DNA from: Arthrobacter sp. MA-N2
GTDB taxonomy: Bacteria > Actinomycetota > Actinomycetes > Actinomycetales > Micrococcaceae
Length of the DNA: 64,000 nucleotides
Reading direction: 5' to 3'
NCBI RefSeq assembly: GCF_000517125.1
Contig: NZ_KI912155.1
Coordinates: 3,536,029-3,600,028, forward strand
In this document: piece by piece, positions 44,700 to 53,554 of the stretch
How positions within the stretch are numbered: position 1 is the stretch's first letter
How the letters are laid out: every line of letters starts with the position of its first letter
Notes under the pieces: generated by a model
Databases searched by the model: none
Told to the model about the DNA's origin: nothing
The model's input: only the letters and a program-made list of their open reading frames with translations
Position numbers and translations under genes: made by a program

Positions 44700-47030
44700 C
44701 TACTTGGATGCTTCCAGCAGGCTGGCGCGGACCGTCTTGGTGGCCTTGACCAGGTTGCGCAGGGACTCTTCGGTCTCGGCGTAGCCGCGGGTCTTCAGGC
44801 CGCAGTCCGGGTTGACCCAGAGCTGGCGGGACGGGACGTGCTTCACTGCGGTGGCCAGCAGCTCGGTGACCTCCGCTTCGCCCGGAACGCGGGGCGAGTG
44901 GATGTCGTAGACGCCCGGACCAACGCCACGGCCGAAGTGGTGTGCTTCGAGGTCGTGGACCACCTCCATGCGTGAACGTGCTGCCTCGATCGAGGTGACG
45001 TCGGCGTCGAGGCCGTCGATTGCATCGATGATCACGCCGAACTCCGAGTAGCAGAGGTGGGTGTGGATCTGGGTTGCGTCGGCGGCACCGGCAGTGGCCA
45101 GGCGGAAGGAGTCCACCGACCACTTCAGGTAGGCGGCGTGGTCTGCCTTGCGCAGCGGAAGGAGTTCGCGCAGGGCGGGCTCGTCCACCTGGATCACCTT
45201 GATGCCTGCGGCTTCGAGGTCGGCAATCTCGTCACGCAGCGCCAGGCCCACCTGGTTGGCGGTCTCGCCCAGCGGCTGGTCGTCGCGGACGAAGGACCAG
45301 GCGAGGATGGTGACCGGACCAGTGAGCATGCCCTTCATCGGCTTGCTCGTCAGGGACTGTGCGTATTCAGCCCAGGCAACCGTGATGGGAGCCGAACGGG
45401 TGACGTCGCCCCAGAGGATGGACGGACGGGTACAGCGGGAGCCGTAGGACTGGACCCAGCCGTGAACCGTGACGTCGAATCCTTCGAGGTTCTCGGCGAA
45501 GTACTGCACCATGTCGTTGCGCTCGGGCTCGCCGTGCACCAGGACGTCGTAGCCGAGCTCTTCCTGCAGCTCGACGACCCGCTTGATCTCGTCCTTCATG
45601 AGCTGCTCGTACTGCTCGTTGGTGAGGTCGCCCTTGTTGTTGCGGGCACGGGCCGAACGGATTTCCGAGGTCTGCGGGAAGGATCCGATGGTGGTGGTGG
45701 GCAGCGGCGGCAGCTGCAGCGCCGCTTCCTGTGCGGCTTCACGGACCGAGTACTCGGAACGGTTGAAGTCGGCTTCGGTAAGGGCCGCGGTGCGCGCACG
45801 GACGTCGGCACGCTGGACGCCTTCAGCCGTAGCCCGGGAAGCGATCACGGCAGAGGCTTCGTCGATGGCGGCCTTCGCGGAAGCCGGGTTGGCCAGGTAG
45901 TCCGCCAGGGTCTTGACCTCCACTGCCTTCTGGTCAGCGAATGCGAGCCAGCTGCGCAACTGCTCCGAGAGCTGGGTTTCCTCGGCAGTGTCATGCGGGA
46001 CGTGCTGGGTGGAGGTGGAGGTGCTGACGGCGAGCTTGCCGGCGGCGGCCTTCAATTCGTCCAGCTTCGCGGCCGAAACGGCGAGGTCGTTGCGCCAGAT
46101 GTTGTGGCCGTCCACGACGCCGGCAACCAGGGTCTTGTTGCCCAAGCCAGCCAGGGCAGCTGCGGACGGGACAGCGCCCTTGAAGACGTCGATGTGCAGG
46201 GCATCGATGTTGGTTGCGGCAAGGGTGCCGAGCTGACCATCGAGGGAACCGTAGGGGGTGGAGACGAAGAGCTGCGGGCGCGCTGCGGCACCGGACAGGA
46301 CCTCGTAAGCGCGGGCGACGGCAGCCTGGATTTGGGCGGCCGGGGTGTCCTGGTCAACAACCAGGGCGGGCTCGTCCAGCTGGATCCAGCTGGCGCCTGC
46401 GGCGGCCAGCTTGCCGAGCAGTTCAACGTAGACCGGGAGGACATCCTCGAGGCGGGACAACGGGGCGAAGCCCGCGGGAGCGTCGTCCGAGGCTTTGGAA
46501 AGCAGCAGGTAGGTGACCGGGCCGACGATGTACGGACGGGTCTCGATGCCGTTGGCCAGGGCGAACTCGAATTCCTCCACGATGCGGTTGGAGGCGAGCT
46601 TGAAGTCGGTTTCCGCGCCGATTTCCGGAACGAGGTAGTGGTAGTTGGTGTCGAACCACTTGGTCATTTCCAGCGGCTGCTGTTCCTTGTTGCCGCGGGC
46701 CAGGGTGAAGTAGCCATCGATGTCGAGCTGACCTTCGGCGTTGAGCAGCTGGCCGAAACGGGCCGGGACGGCGCCGAGGTGTGCTGTGGCGTCAAGCACC
46801 TGATCGTAGAAGGAGAAGGTGCCCGGCACGGCGGCGGCTTCGTTGAGGCCGAGTTCCTGCAGGCGCTTGGCGATGGTCAGCTGGATGTCCTTGGCAGCGG
46901 CGTCCAGGGCCGCGGCGTCGATCTTTCCGGCCCAGTAGGCTTCAACGGCCTTCTTGAGTTCGCGACGGCGGCCGATGCGCGGGTAGCCGAGCAGCGAGGC
47001 TGCGGGGAACTGGGTGTTCTGTTCAGTCAT
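44700..47030 (-). CDS. metE: Cobalamin-independent methionine synthase
   Basis: A 776-aa enzyme that transfers methyl from 5-methyltetrahydropteroyltriglutamate to homocysteine. The N-terminal barrel starts LLGYPRIGRRRELKKAVEAYWAGKID. The C-terminal catalytic barrel has the zinc ligands in IHTHLCYSEF (H, C), the Glu in the following strand and C in DCGLKTRGYAE. GSFPQTSEIRSARARNNKGDL is the conserved linker to the second barrel. Start ATG 47030 after AAGGAAACTCCC. Located 63 bp after metF in the same direction, so a methionine operon. Confidence 0.97.
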   Translation of the reverse strand: MTEQNTQFPAASLLGYPRIGRRRELKKAVEAYWAGKIDAAALDAAAKDIQLTIAKRLQELGLNEAAAVPGTFSFYDQVLDATAHLGAVPARFGQLLNAEGQLDIDGYFTLARGNKEQQPLEMTKWFDTNYHYLVPEIGAETDFKLASNRIVEEFEFALANGIETRPYIVGPVTYLLLSKASDDAPAGFAPLSRLEDVLPVYVELLGKLAAAGASWIQLDEPALVVDQDTPAAQIQAAVARAYEVLSGAAARPQLFVSTPYGSLDGQLGTLAATNIDALHIDVFKGAVPSAAALAGLGNKTLVAGVVDGHNIWRNDLAVSAAKLDELKAAAGKLAVSTSTSTQHVPHDTAEETQLSEQLRSWLAFADQKAVEVKTLADYLANPASAKAAIDEASAVIASRATAEGVQRADVRARTAALTEADFNRSEYSVREAAQEAALQLPPLPTTTIGSFPQTSEIRSARARNNKGDLTNEQYEQLMKDEIKRVVELQEELGYDVLVHGEPERNDMVQYFAENLEGFDVTVHGWVQSYGSRCTRPSILWGDVTRSAPITVAWAEYAQSLTSKPMKGMLTGPVTILAWSFVRDDQPLGETANQVGLALRDEIADLEAAGIKVIQVDEPALRELLPLRKADHAAYLKWSVDSFRLATAGAADATQIHTHLCYSEFGVIIDAIDGLDADVTSIEAARSRMEVVHDLEAHHFGRGVGPGVYDIHSPRVPGEAEVTELLATAVKHVPSRQLWVNPDCGLKTRGYAETEESLRNLVKATKTVRASLLEASK

Positions 47031-47093
47031 GGGAGTTTCCTTGGGCAGTAGGTACAAATCGGAGTGTCTTGGTTGCGGACCAGCGTTGGCTGT

Positions 47094-48062
47094 TCAGCTG
47101 ACGAGTTCTTGGCGGCGGGCGATGGCGTTGAGCCTGCTTGCCGGGCGCGCCGGGCGGGGAAGAGCAAGCTTGTCCAGCACGTCCAGGGCGCAGGCGTGCT
47201 CGTTGAACGTATACAGGTGGATCCCGGGAGCACCGGCCTGGAGGGCAGCGTTTGCGAGGTCCACCGTGGCGCGAACGCCGATCTTGCGCCGTTCGGCGTC
47301 GTTGTCCGCCGCGGCAAGTTGTTCGATGAGCTCCGGTGCCGGCTCGACGCCGGTGAGCTCGCCGAGCCGCTTGAGCCGGCGAAGGCTCGTCAGCGGCATG
47401 ACGCCCGGAATGATCGGGATGGTGACGCCTGCGCGCCGCGCCCGGGAGATCAGGTCAGCATATTGCTCGGTGTGGAAGAAGACCTGCGTGATGGCGAAGT
47501 CGGCGCCCGAGCGCTGCTTCGCGAGCAGCACCTCGACGTCGTGCTCGATGCTCGGCGACTCCGGGTGACGGGTGGGATACGCGGCCACGCCAACGGCGAT
47601 CTTGCCTGCACACAGCAGGGCCGACCGTCGCTGTTCCACGCGGCGAATCAGTTCGATCAGGTCCTGGGCATACCGCAACGAACCGTTGACTGGCTGTCCG
47701 CCATCCTTAGGCAGGTCGCCGCGCAGGGCAAGGATGCCGCGAACGCCGTTGTCCAGGAGTTCACCGATGATCTCGGCCAGTTCCTGAGGAGTATTTCCCA
47801 CGCAGGTGAGGTGGGCCAGGGGCCGCAGGGTGGTTTCAAGCAGGAGCCTGTTGATGAGCTCGACGGCGGTGTCCCGGTTGGAGCCGCTGGCACCGTAGGT
47901 GACGGAAACGAAGTCCGGGTCCGTGGCTTCAAGCTCACCGATGGTGGTCCAGAGAGACTGAGCAGCCGCTGGAGAGCGGGGTGGGAAGAGCTCGTAGGAC
48001 AAGGCAACGGGAGCAGTGCCGGTCAAGTTGGGATGGGTATCAATGAGGCTTGGTGGTGACAT
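47094..48062 (-). CDS. metF: 5,10-methylenetetrahydrofolate reductase
   Basis: A 322-aa TIM-barrel FAD enzyme forming 5-methyl-THF, the methyl donor for MetE. Signature LSYELFPPRSPAAAQSLW (catalytic-type Glu), FVSVTYGASGSNRDTAVEL, HLTCVGNT, ILALRGD, GVAAYPTRHPESPS, FAITQVFF and IPIIPGVMPL are all present. ATG 48062 follows AAGGACGCAA. The frame is open to 48155, but the shorter start fits the family. First gene of metF-metE. Confidence 0.96.
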   Translation of the reverse strand: MSPPSLIDTHPNLTGTAPVALSYELFPPRSPAAAQSLWTTIGELEATDPDFVSVTYGASGSNRDTAVELINRLLLETTLRPLAHLTCVGNTPQELAEIIGELLDNGVRGILALRGDLPKDGGQPVNGSLRYAQDLIELIRRVEQRRSALLCAGKIAVGVAAYPTRHPESPSIEHDVEVLLAKQRSGADFAITQVFFHTEQYADLISRARRAGVTIPIIPGVMPLTSLRRLKRLGELTGVEPAPELIEQLAAADNDAERRKIGVRATVDLANAALQAGAPGIHLYTFNEHACALDVLDKLALPRPARPASRLNAIARRQELVS

Positions 48063-48085
48063 TTGCGTCCTTGGCTGTGTGTCAG

Positions 48086-48119
48086 CGGGCCTGCCCGAGG
48101 GACGTGAAACCAAGTCCCT
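48086..48119 (-). promoter_or_regulatory. Twin hairpins in the metF leader
   Basis: Two adjacent stems lie 23 bp upstream of the metF start: AGGGAC/GTCCCT (48098-48103, 48114-48119) and CGGGC/GCCCG (48086-48090, 48093-48097). They could affect transcription or translation of metF-metE. They do not match a SAM or cobalamin riboswitch that I can recognise. Confidence 0.35.
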
Positions 48120-48450
48120 GCGCTGCAGAATCGGTGAATTGAGTTGGGGATACACGCAACGAACTCCAGCAGGGCGCAGCCGCGACTGTTACGCCTGAAA
48201 TGAAGTTGTCCGTGTGCAAATGTCAGGCCCACATGGGGGCACCCACACCCTCCTGCCTGCCTTCAAGAGACAGATCCGGCGGAGGATCGCTGACACGTTA
48301 CCGCGGTAACTTGAATACGACTCTAGATCGAGGCTTCGGGCGCCACAAATCGTCCACCGAATTAAGACGCAGTTTTACGCTACGTTTCACCCGATTTCTG
48401 AACATTCTTCGCTGGGTCCTCGAGCGGGGCCTGGCTGGCAGGAAGTCCCC
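48120..48450. other. Intergenic region upstream of metF (no gene seen)
   Basis: Contains the leader of metF and the isolated 14-bp palindrome at 48297-48310. No convincing coding frame was found on either strand. Confidence 0.5.
48297..48310. promoter_or_regulatory. Perfect 14-bp palindrome, possible operator
   Basis: GTTACCGCGGTAAC is fully self-complementary with a central CG, as in LacI/GalR-type operators. It lies 235 bp upstream of metF (minus) and 141 bp before the next plus-strand gene. The cognate regulator is unknown. Confidence 0.4.
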
Positions 48451-48708
48451 TTGGAGAAGCCTGCCAGCGTAGCCCTCCCTATGAAGGTCAGCCAGGACTA
48501 TTCTTTTGGCATGATCCAGCTTCCAGTCAGTTACCAGGAGTACCTCGCCGACAAAGACGAAAGGTTCGTCCAGACAGTCCGCCCCATCCTGATGCAATCG
48601 GCCGCGGACCAGCTTCACGGTGTCCGCGTGGTTTACAACCACAGCGGCCACCAAGCGCATTTGGACGATTCGATCCCCTACGGCACCATCGTGGAGGACA
48701 TCGACTGA
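48451..48708 (+). CDS. Small conserved hypothetical protein
   Basis: Up to 85 residues. The C-terminal part, MIQLPVSYQEYLADKDERFVQTVRPILMQSAADQLHGVRVVYNHSGHQAHLDDSIPYGTIVEDID, looks like a folded small acidic protein. The start is uncertain: TTG 48451 (after AGGAAG), ATG 48481 or ATG 48511. No motif was recognised. Convergent with the sugar ABC permease, 16 bp away. Function unknown. Confidence 0.6.
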   Translation: MEKPASVALPMKVSQDYSFGMIQLPVSYQEYLADKDERFVQTVRPILMQSAADQLHGVRVVYNHSGHQAHLDDSIPYGTIVEDID

Positions 48709-48724
48709 GACTCGAGGCCTCCTC

Positions 48725-49603
48725 TCAGCCTTTCATGGCCCCCGAGAGGGCAAACGCGTCGCCCGATCCCCGGGCCACCGCCGCGTAGAGGATAAGCACC
48801 GGGACCGAGTACACGATGGAAAACGCGGCGAGCTCCCCGTAGGCGATGGCGCCGTGTTGGCCGAAGAAGCTGAAGACCGACACCGCGGCCGGCTGCTTGG
48901 CGGTGGACAGCAACAGGATGAAGGGAACGAAGAAGTTCCCCCAAGCCTGGATGAAGACGAAAATGAACACCACGCCCAGGCCCTGACGCATCAGGGGAAG
49001 GACGATCCTGCGCAGGGTGGCCAGTCCCGAGGCACCGTCCATCCAGGCGGCTTCCTCCAACTCGAGCGGCACGGAGTCCATGAAGTTCTTGGTCATCCAA
49101 ATGGCCATGGGCAACGTGGTGGTTGCCATGAAGAAGATCGTCGCGGGCATCGAGTCCAGCAATTGCAATTGCACGAACAAGCCGTAGACCGGGACCATGA
49201 TTGCCGTGACCGGAAGCGAGGTGCCGAACAGGATCGCATAAAGGAACGGCTTGTTGAATCGCGACTGATACCGGGACAGCGGATAGGCCGCGAGTACGGC
49301 GGCTGCCAAGTTCACGATGGCGGTTCCAGCAGAGAGCAGGAAGCTGTTTGCCAACGGCCGGAACAGCAGCTCGGGCGTCAGCACGGCCGAAAAATTGGCG
49401 AACGACGGCGATTGCGGCCACCGCGTTTGGTATCCGGCGTGGGGGTCCACGGAGGCAAGCAGGAGCCACGCCAGGGGTAGCACGAAGCACATGCCAATCA
49501 CGGCCAACGCTGCATTGGCAGCCCACCGGCCACGGGGCAGTCCCCCGGCCACCGCCGTCGGACGCCTCCCGGTGACCAACAACCCGCGGCGCAGGGATGT
49601 CAC
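48725..49603 (-). CDS. Carbohydrate ABC transporter permease (MalG-like)
   Basis: A 292-aa CUT1 permease with six TM segments. The EAA loop reads ELEEAAWMDGASGLATLRRIVLPLMRQGL, the ATPase contact. The GTG at 49603 overlaps the upstream permease stop (GTGA), giving translational coupling. Last gene of the transporter operon. No ATP-binding gene is adjacent; CUT1 systems often share a distant MsiK-type ATPase. Confidence 0.9.
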   Translation of the reverse strand: MTSLRRGLLVTGRRPTAVAGGLPRGRWAANAALAVIGMCFVLPLAWLLLASVDPHAGYQTRWPQSPSFANFSAVLTPELLFRPLANSFLLSAGTAIVNLAAAVLAAYPLSRYQSRFNKPFLYAILFGTSLPVTAIMVPVYGLFVQLQLLDSMPATIFFMATTTLPMAIWMTKNFMDSVPLELEEAAWMDGASGLATLRRIVLPLMRQGLGVVFIFVFIQAWGNFFVPFILLLSTAKQPAAVSVFSFFGQHGAIAYGELAAFSIVYSVPVLILYAAVARGSGDAFALSGAMKG

Positions 49604-50496
49604 GATTTTGCCCCGCGGAGGAGCCTGACGTACACCGCTCCGAAGACCATGCCGAGCAGGATCAATACCGAAGCGATCGCCGTGCCATATCCGATATCCC
49701 CCAGCTTGAAGGCTTCCTGGTAGGCCAGGACCGGCAACGTGGTACTGGCATTGGAAGGACCGCCTGCCGTCATCACCCAGATGAGGGTGAACACCGCGAG
49801 GGTTTGAAGGGTGATCAGCATGAGGTTGGTGGCGATGCTTCCGCGGATGATCGGCAGGGTGATGAAGGCGAGGCGCTGCCAACCCCGGGCGCCGTCCATC
49901 AGGGCGGCTTCGGAAATGTCCCGCGGGACTTGGGAGAGCGCCGCCCTGTAGACCAGCATGGAGAACGCGGTCCCTCTCCAGACGTTGGCCAGGATGACAG
50001 CACCCATCGGGAAGGCGTACAACCAGTTGGCGCCACGAACACCGAGCATCCCCAAGAGTTGGTTGAGCGTGCCGTCCTGGCTGAAGTACGCGTATGCCGC
50101 GAAGGCCGCCACGATTTCCGGCAGCACCCACGAAGAGACCACCGCCGTACCCACCAACGACGCAGTTGCTCCCCCGGATCTGGTCATCAACAAGGCAATG
50201 ACCAGGCCCAGGGCGTTCTGTCCGAGGATCGCCGAAACGGCCACGAAGACCACCGTCAGCCACGCCGAGAGCGGGAAGACGGAATCCGTCAGCATGCGGG
50301 CGTAGTTGTCCAGGCCGATCCATTGAGGATTAGCGGCAGCCTTGCCGGACAACGCGGCGTTGGTGAAGGAGGCATAGAAGGACCACAGCACGGGCCCCAG
50401 CAGGAAGAGGGCCAGTAGCAGAACCGAGGGCACTACCGGCAGCAAGCGGAATCTGCGGCGCAGGGCGCCGGCCTGCGGGGATTCAGGGGCTGTCAT
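49600..50496 (-). CDS. Carbohydrate ABC transporter permease (MalF-like)
   Basis: A 298-aa CUT1 permease with six TM segments and a basic N-terminus. The EAA motif is DISEAALMDGARGWQRLAFITLPIIRGSI. PSVLLLALFLLGPVLWSFYASFTN is TM1. It lies 3 bp downstream of the binding-protein gene and overlaps the second permease by 4 bp. Confidence 0.9.
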   Translation of the reverse strand: MTAPESPQAGALRRRFRLLPVVPSVLLLALFLLGPVLWSFYASFTNAALSGKAAANPQWIGLDNYARMLTDSVFPLSAWLTVVFVAVSAILGQNALGLVIALLMTRSGGATASLVGTAVVSSWVLPEIVAAFAAYAYFSQDGTLNQLLGMLGVRGANWLYAFPMGAVILANVWRGTAFSMLVYRAALSQVPRDISEAALMDGARGWQRLAFITLPIIRGSIATNLMLITLQTLAVFTLIWVMTAGGPSNASTTLPVLAYQEAFKLGDIGYGTAIASVLILLGMVFGAVYVRLLRGAKS

Positions 50497-50499
50497 GCG

Positions 50500-51858
50500 T
50501 CATTTCTGAACGACCTTGGCATCACCGACAAGTTTCTTGACCGACGCGTCGTACTCCGCTGCGGCCGCTGCCGGGCTCTCCTTGCCGGTAATGACGGCCT
50601 CGGTAGCGGCCTGGACGGCAAGCGAGATCTTTGGGTAGTCCGTGGTGGCCGGGCGGTAGTGCGTGACCCCCACCAGCGAGGAGACGTCCTTCACGAACGG
50701 GTTGGCTGCCTGGTAACCGGGATCGGAAGCCACATCGGTGCGGACCGCTATTTGGGAATCATTGACGTCGAAGGCCAGCGCGTTCTTCTTGCTCAGGGCA
50801 GTGGTCAGGAACTTGAAGGCCAGGTCCGGATTCTTGGTCTTGGCATCGACGGCGAGCGTCCACCCGCCGGACATGCTCACTCCCCCGGGATCCTGCCCGA
50901 ACTGGGTGGGGAACCGGGCTACCCCCATATCCTGCGCATACCCGGCCCATTCGTAGGCGCCGCCTTTCTGCCAGAACGACGGCGCGTACGAACCTTCCAC
51001 GGTGGCGCCCATCTTGCCTTGTGGCAGCCACTCGCCAAAGACCTTCTTCCACACATTGGGATCGAGGGCGTCCGCCGGCGCTACGGCGAGTTTCTCGTCG
51101 TAGAGGGTCTTCAGGAACTGAAGCGAGTCGGTGAATCCCTGGGATCCCACCACCCACTTCTTTTCGCTGTCTGAATACAAGGAGCTCGCCGTTCCATAAA
51201 GGAGCTCGTAGAAGCCCTGCATGACAGTTCCTTCACCGGTGGCTTGTCCGGCATACATGTTGAAAGGCACCACGCTGGGATCCGCGGCCTTCATTTTGCG
51301 GGCGGCCGTCAGGATGTCATCCCAGGTTTTCGGCTGCCACGGCACAGGGATGCCGGCCTTCTGGAGGACTTGCTTGTTGTACCAGATGCCCCTGGTATCG
51401 GTGCCAAGCGGAACAGCGTAGATACCGCCGTCGTCTCCGCGTCCCGCGGCCTTGGCGCTCTCGTTGAAGGCGGACCATCCGTCCCATGTGGCCAGCAAGG
51501 CGTCGAGTTTCAGGAGGTACCCGGCGTCGACGTCCGAGCGGACCTTGAAGGTGTCCTCGTAGAAGACGTCCGGAGCTGTGTCGGGAGACCGCTGGGCCAA
51601 TGCGAGCTTGGTGCCATAGTCGTCGTCGTTGGCTTGGATGGGCTCAAGGTCCACACTCACGCCCGCGTTGGCCGCTTCGAATTCCTGTTTAGCGTCCTGG
51701 AAGACCTTGTCCAGGGCAGTGAAGGAGTCGGTCTTCTGATAGACGATCTTGATCGTCTTCTTGTCGTTGGCTTGGGGTTGGTTGGCGGAACATGCAGCCG
51801 AGGCCAAAAGGGCCACGACGCCGAGCAATGCTACTCCGAACCGGACTGGGCGACGCAT
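50500..51858 (-). CDS. Extracellular sugar-binding lipoprotein
   Basis: A 452-aa CUT1 solute-binding protein. Signal MRRPVRFGVALLGVVALLASAAC with lipobox SAAC (C near 23). The mature part has IKIVYQKTDSF, APDVFYEDTFKV, VPLGTDTRGIWYNKQVLQKAG, PKTWDDILTAARKMK and GGWTLAVDAKTKNPDLAFKFL, typical of the family-1 binding fold. The ATG follows GATCGGAGCGTC. First gene of the transporter operon and directly downstream of the ROK regulator, which likely senses the sugar. Sugar unknown. Confidence 0.9.
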   Translation of the reverse strand: MRRPVRFGVALLGVVALLASAACSANQPQANDKKTIKIVYQKTDSFTALDKVFQDAKQEFEAANAGVSVDLEPIQANDDDYGTKLALAQRSPDTAPDVFYEDTFKVRSDVDAGYLLKLDALLATWDGWSAFNESAKAAGRGDDGGIYAVPLGTDTRGIWYNKQVLQKAGIPVPWQPKTWDDILTAARKMKAADPSVVPFNMYAGQATGEGTVMQGFYELLYGTASSLYSDSEKKWVVGSQGFTDSLQFLKTLYDEKLAVAPADALDPNVWKKVFGEWLPQGKMGATVEGSYAPSFWQKGGAYEWAGYAQDMGVARFPTQFGQDPGGVSMSGGWTLAVDAKTKNPDLAFKFLTTALSKKNALAFDVNDSQIAVRTDVASDPGYQAANPFVKDVSSLVGVTHYRPATTDYPKISLAVQAATEAVITGKESPAAAAAEYDASVKKLVGDAKVVQK

Positions 51859-51934
51859 GACGCTCCGATCTTCACGCGGCTGCAGCCCCCCACACTTCAG
51901 CTGGCCCAGCCTTTTTGCCGATATATATGAATGT

Positions 51935-51961
51935 AAAAAACACAGCCCTGCTGAACAGGGC
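51935..51961 (-). terminator. Terminator after the ROK regulator gene
   Basis: Stem GCCCTG/CAGGGC (51945-51950, 51956-51961) with a 5-nt loop. On the minus strand it is followed within 4 nt by a run of six T (51935-51940). A classic intrinsic terminator between the regulator and the transporter operon. Confidence 0.75.
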
Positions 51962-51973
51962 GAAGAGAAAGCC

Positions 51974-53227
51974 TTAACCGTCCAACAAAAGCCGCTGGGC
52001 GCGCGGCGCAAGGGTGTGCTCCAGTACCAGACAAGCTGCCCCGATGGCGCCCACGTCTTCGCCCACTCCGGTTCCGACCACCTCAATGCCGTGGATGCTG
52101 TTGGCAGCGCTGTTTGCGGCGAGCAGGGCGGGGATGCGTTCCAGGTAGCGCTCTGCCATCCGGCCCCAGAAGGGGCCGCCGAAGACAACGCGTTCGACGT
52201 CGAGGGTGTTGGTCACCACAGCAACCGCGCGGGCAACCAGCACCGCCGACTTATCGATGATGGCAATGGCACGTTCGTCGCCCGAGTCCGCGGCATCGCA
52301 AAGCCGTGCAAAGCCTTCCTGCACTTCCGGGCCTTCCGTGCTCTTACGGGAACCGTTCAGCACGCCTTGCTTTTCAGCCTCGGCCACGAGGACCTGTGGA
52401 ATGCAGGAAGACTTGACGCACCCCCGCAGGCCGCAATCGCATTCGGGGCCGTCCGGATCGACAATGATATGGCCGATTTCTCCGGCGTTGCCGGAGGTTC
52501 CCCGGACCACCTCGTCGTTCAGGACGATCCCGCAGCCAATACCGGTACCCATGTACATGAAGATAAAGCTGCCGGTGCCACTGACCCCACCCGCCCAGGT
52601 TTCGGCGACGGCTGCACTCGTGACGTCCTTGTCCACGAGGGTCTCCAGTCCGGTGGCCTCCGCGAGGGCGTCCCTCAGGTGAACCCGGTCCCACCCCATC
52701 ATGAGGGGCGGATCCACCACGGCACCCTCATCGAGGTCTATCGGGCCCGGCGCCGCGACGCCGAGTCCGGCGATCTTCCCCGGAACTACACCGGACTCTT
52801 GGATCAGTGACTTGATTTCCTCCGCTATGGCGGCGATGACGTGCTGTGGATTGCCGCCGGCCGGAGTGGGGATCCGCGAGTGTTTCACGACGGCGCCCAC
52901 CAGATCCAGGACCACGGAGGTGATGACTGCGGGATCAACGTGGACGCCCAACGCGTACATTCCGGACGGGTTCAGGCGCAGGATGGTACGGGGCTTGCCC
53001 GGACCGCTGCCTTCCTTGCCTGCCTCCACAATGAGCTGCTGGTCCAGCAGCCGCCTGGAGATATTCGAGATGGTCTGCGGCGAGAGGCCCACGATCTGGG
53101 CCAGTTCCACGCGGCTCAGGCCGCCCGATGAGCGCCTAATTGCGTCGAGAATGACGGTCAGGTTGAAGTCCCCCATGCGTGGCAGATTAGTTCCGCGCCT
53201 CGGAGTCGGCTGGCGGATCTCAGTCAC
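51974..53227 (-). CDS. ROK-family transcriptional regulator (NagC/XylR-like)
   Basis: A 417-aa protein. N-terminal winged HTH: LSRVELAQIVGLSPQTISNISRRLLDQQLIVEAG. ROK domain: ALGVHVDPAVITSVVLDL, GLGVAAPGPIDLDEG, and the zinc motif GHIIVDPDGPECDCGLRGC. ROK repressors bind a sugar or sugar phosphate and release DNA. The GTG at 53227 follows AGGGGATTCC; the frame is open further upstream. It lies just upstream of the CUT1 transporter and probably controls it. Confidence 0.9.
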   Translation of the reverse strand: MTEIRQPTPRRGTNLPRMGDFNLTVILDAIRRSSGGLSRVELAQIVGLSPQTISNISRRLLDQQLIVEAGKEGSGPGKPRTILRLNPSGMYALGVHVDPAVITSVVLDLVGAVVKHSRIPTPAGGNPQHVIAAIAEEIKSLIQESGVVPGKIAGLGVAAPGPIDLDEGAVVDPPLMMGWDRVHLRDALAEATGLETLVDKDVTSAAVAETWAGGVSGTGSFIFMYMGTGIGCGIVLNDEVVRGTSGNAGEIGHIIVDPDGPECDCGLRGCVKSSCIPQVLVAEAEKQGVLNGSRKSTEGPEVQEGFARLCDAADSGDERAIAIIDKSAVLVARAVAVVTNTLDVERVVFGGPFWGRMAERYLERIPALLAANSAANSIHGIEVVGTGVGEDVGAIGAACLVLEHTLAPRAQRLLLDG

Positions 53228-53537
53228 GGAATCCCCTAAAATCATTCGGATAATGCTGTTGCATTTGCATCGTACGGCACCTGTGCATGTCTCGGTATGC
53301 CCACACGCTGCCCGGAGGTAATGCATGCCGACATTGCGAACGCGAGGCCCGGGAAATGGCTCGAATGCCGGTACGCGGACCCGAGCCCGGGGTTGGGCTG
53401 TGGTCCTGGCGCCGGCGATGGTCAGTTTCCCGGATGACAACCCGCAGATGTCGAAGATCGGGCACGTCGGGGTTGAACAATTGCCGGGAACGGGCCACTC
53501 ACTGGAACAGAGCTGCCCCTTTAACGTTTGATGCTGC
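53228..53537. other. Intergenic region between ROK regulator and methyltransferase genes
   Basis: About 310 bp. A plus-strand frame (53325-53531) is open but shows no recognisable protein and no ribosome binding site. At its right end is the first copy of the 17-bp duplication of the methyltransferase terminus. Nothing else is supported. Confidence 0.4.
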
Positions 53538-53554
53538 TTAACGTTTGATGCTGC
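53521..53554. repeat. 17-bp tandem duplication across the methyltransferase stop codon
   Basis: TTAACGTTTGATGCTGC occurs twice in direct tandem, 53521-53537 and 53538-53554. The second copy holds the stop (TTA on plus, 53538-53540) and the last codons of the minus-strand gene; the first copy lies beyond the stop. Confidence 0.9.

Noticed and set aside
48124..48250. Plus-strand sequence with CGCGACTGTTACGCC, loosely like part of a cobalamin riboswitch
   Set aside because: No B12 box, wrong spacing of the conserved blocks, and the metF-metE operon is on the other strand.
53325..53531. Plus-strand 68-codon frame between the ROK and methyltransferase genes
   Set aside because: No homology recognised, no Shine-Dalgarno, and it ends inside the duplicated methyltransferase terminus.
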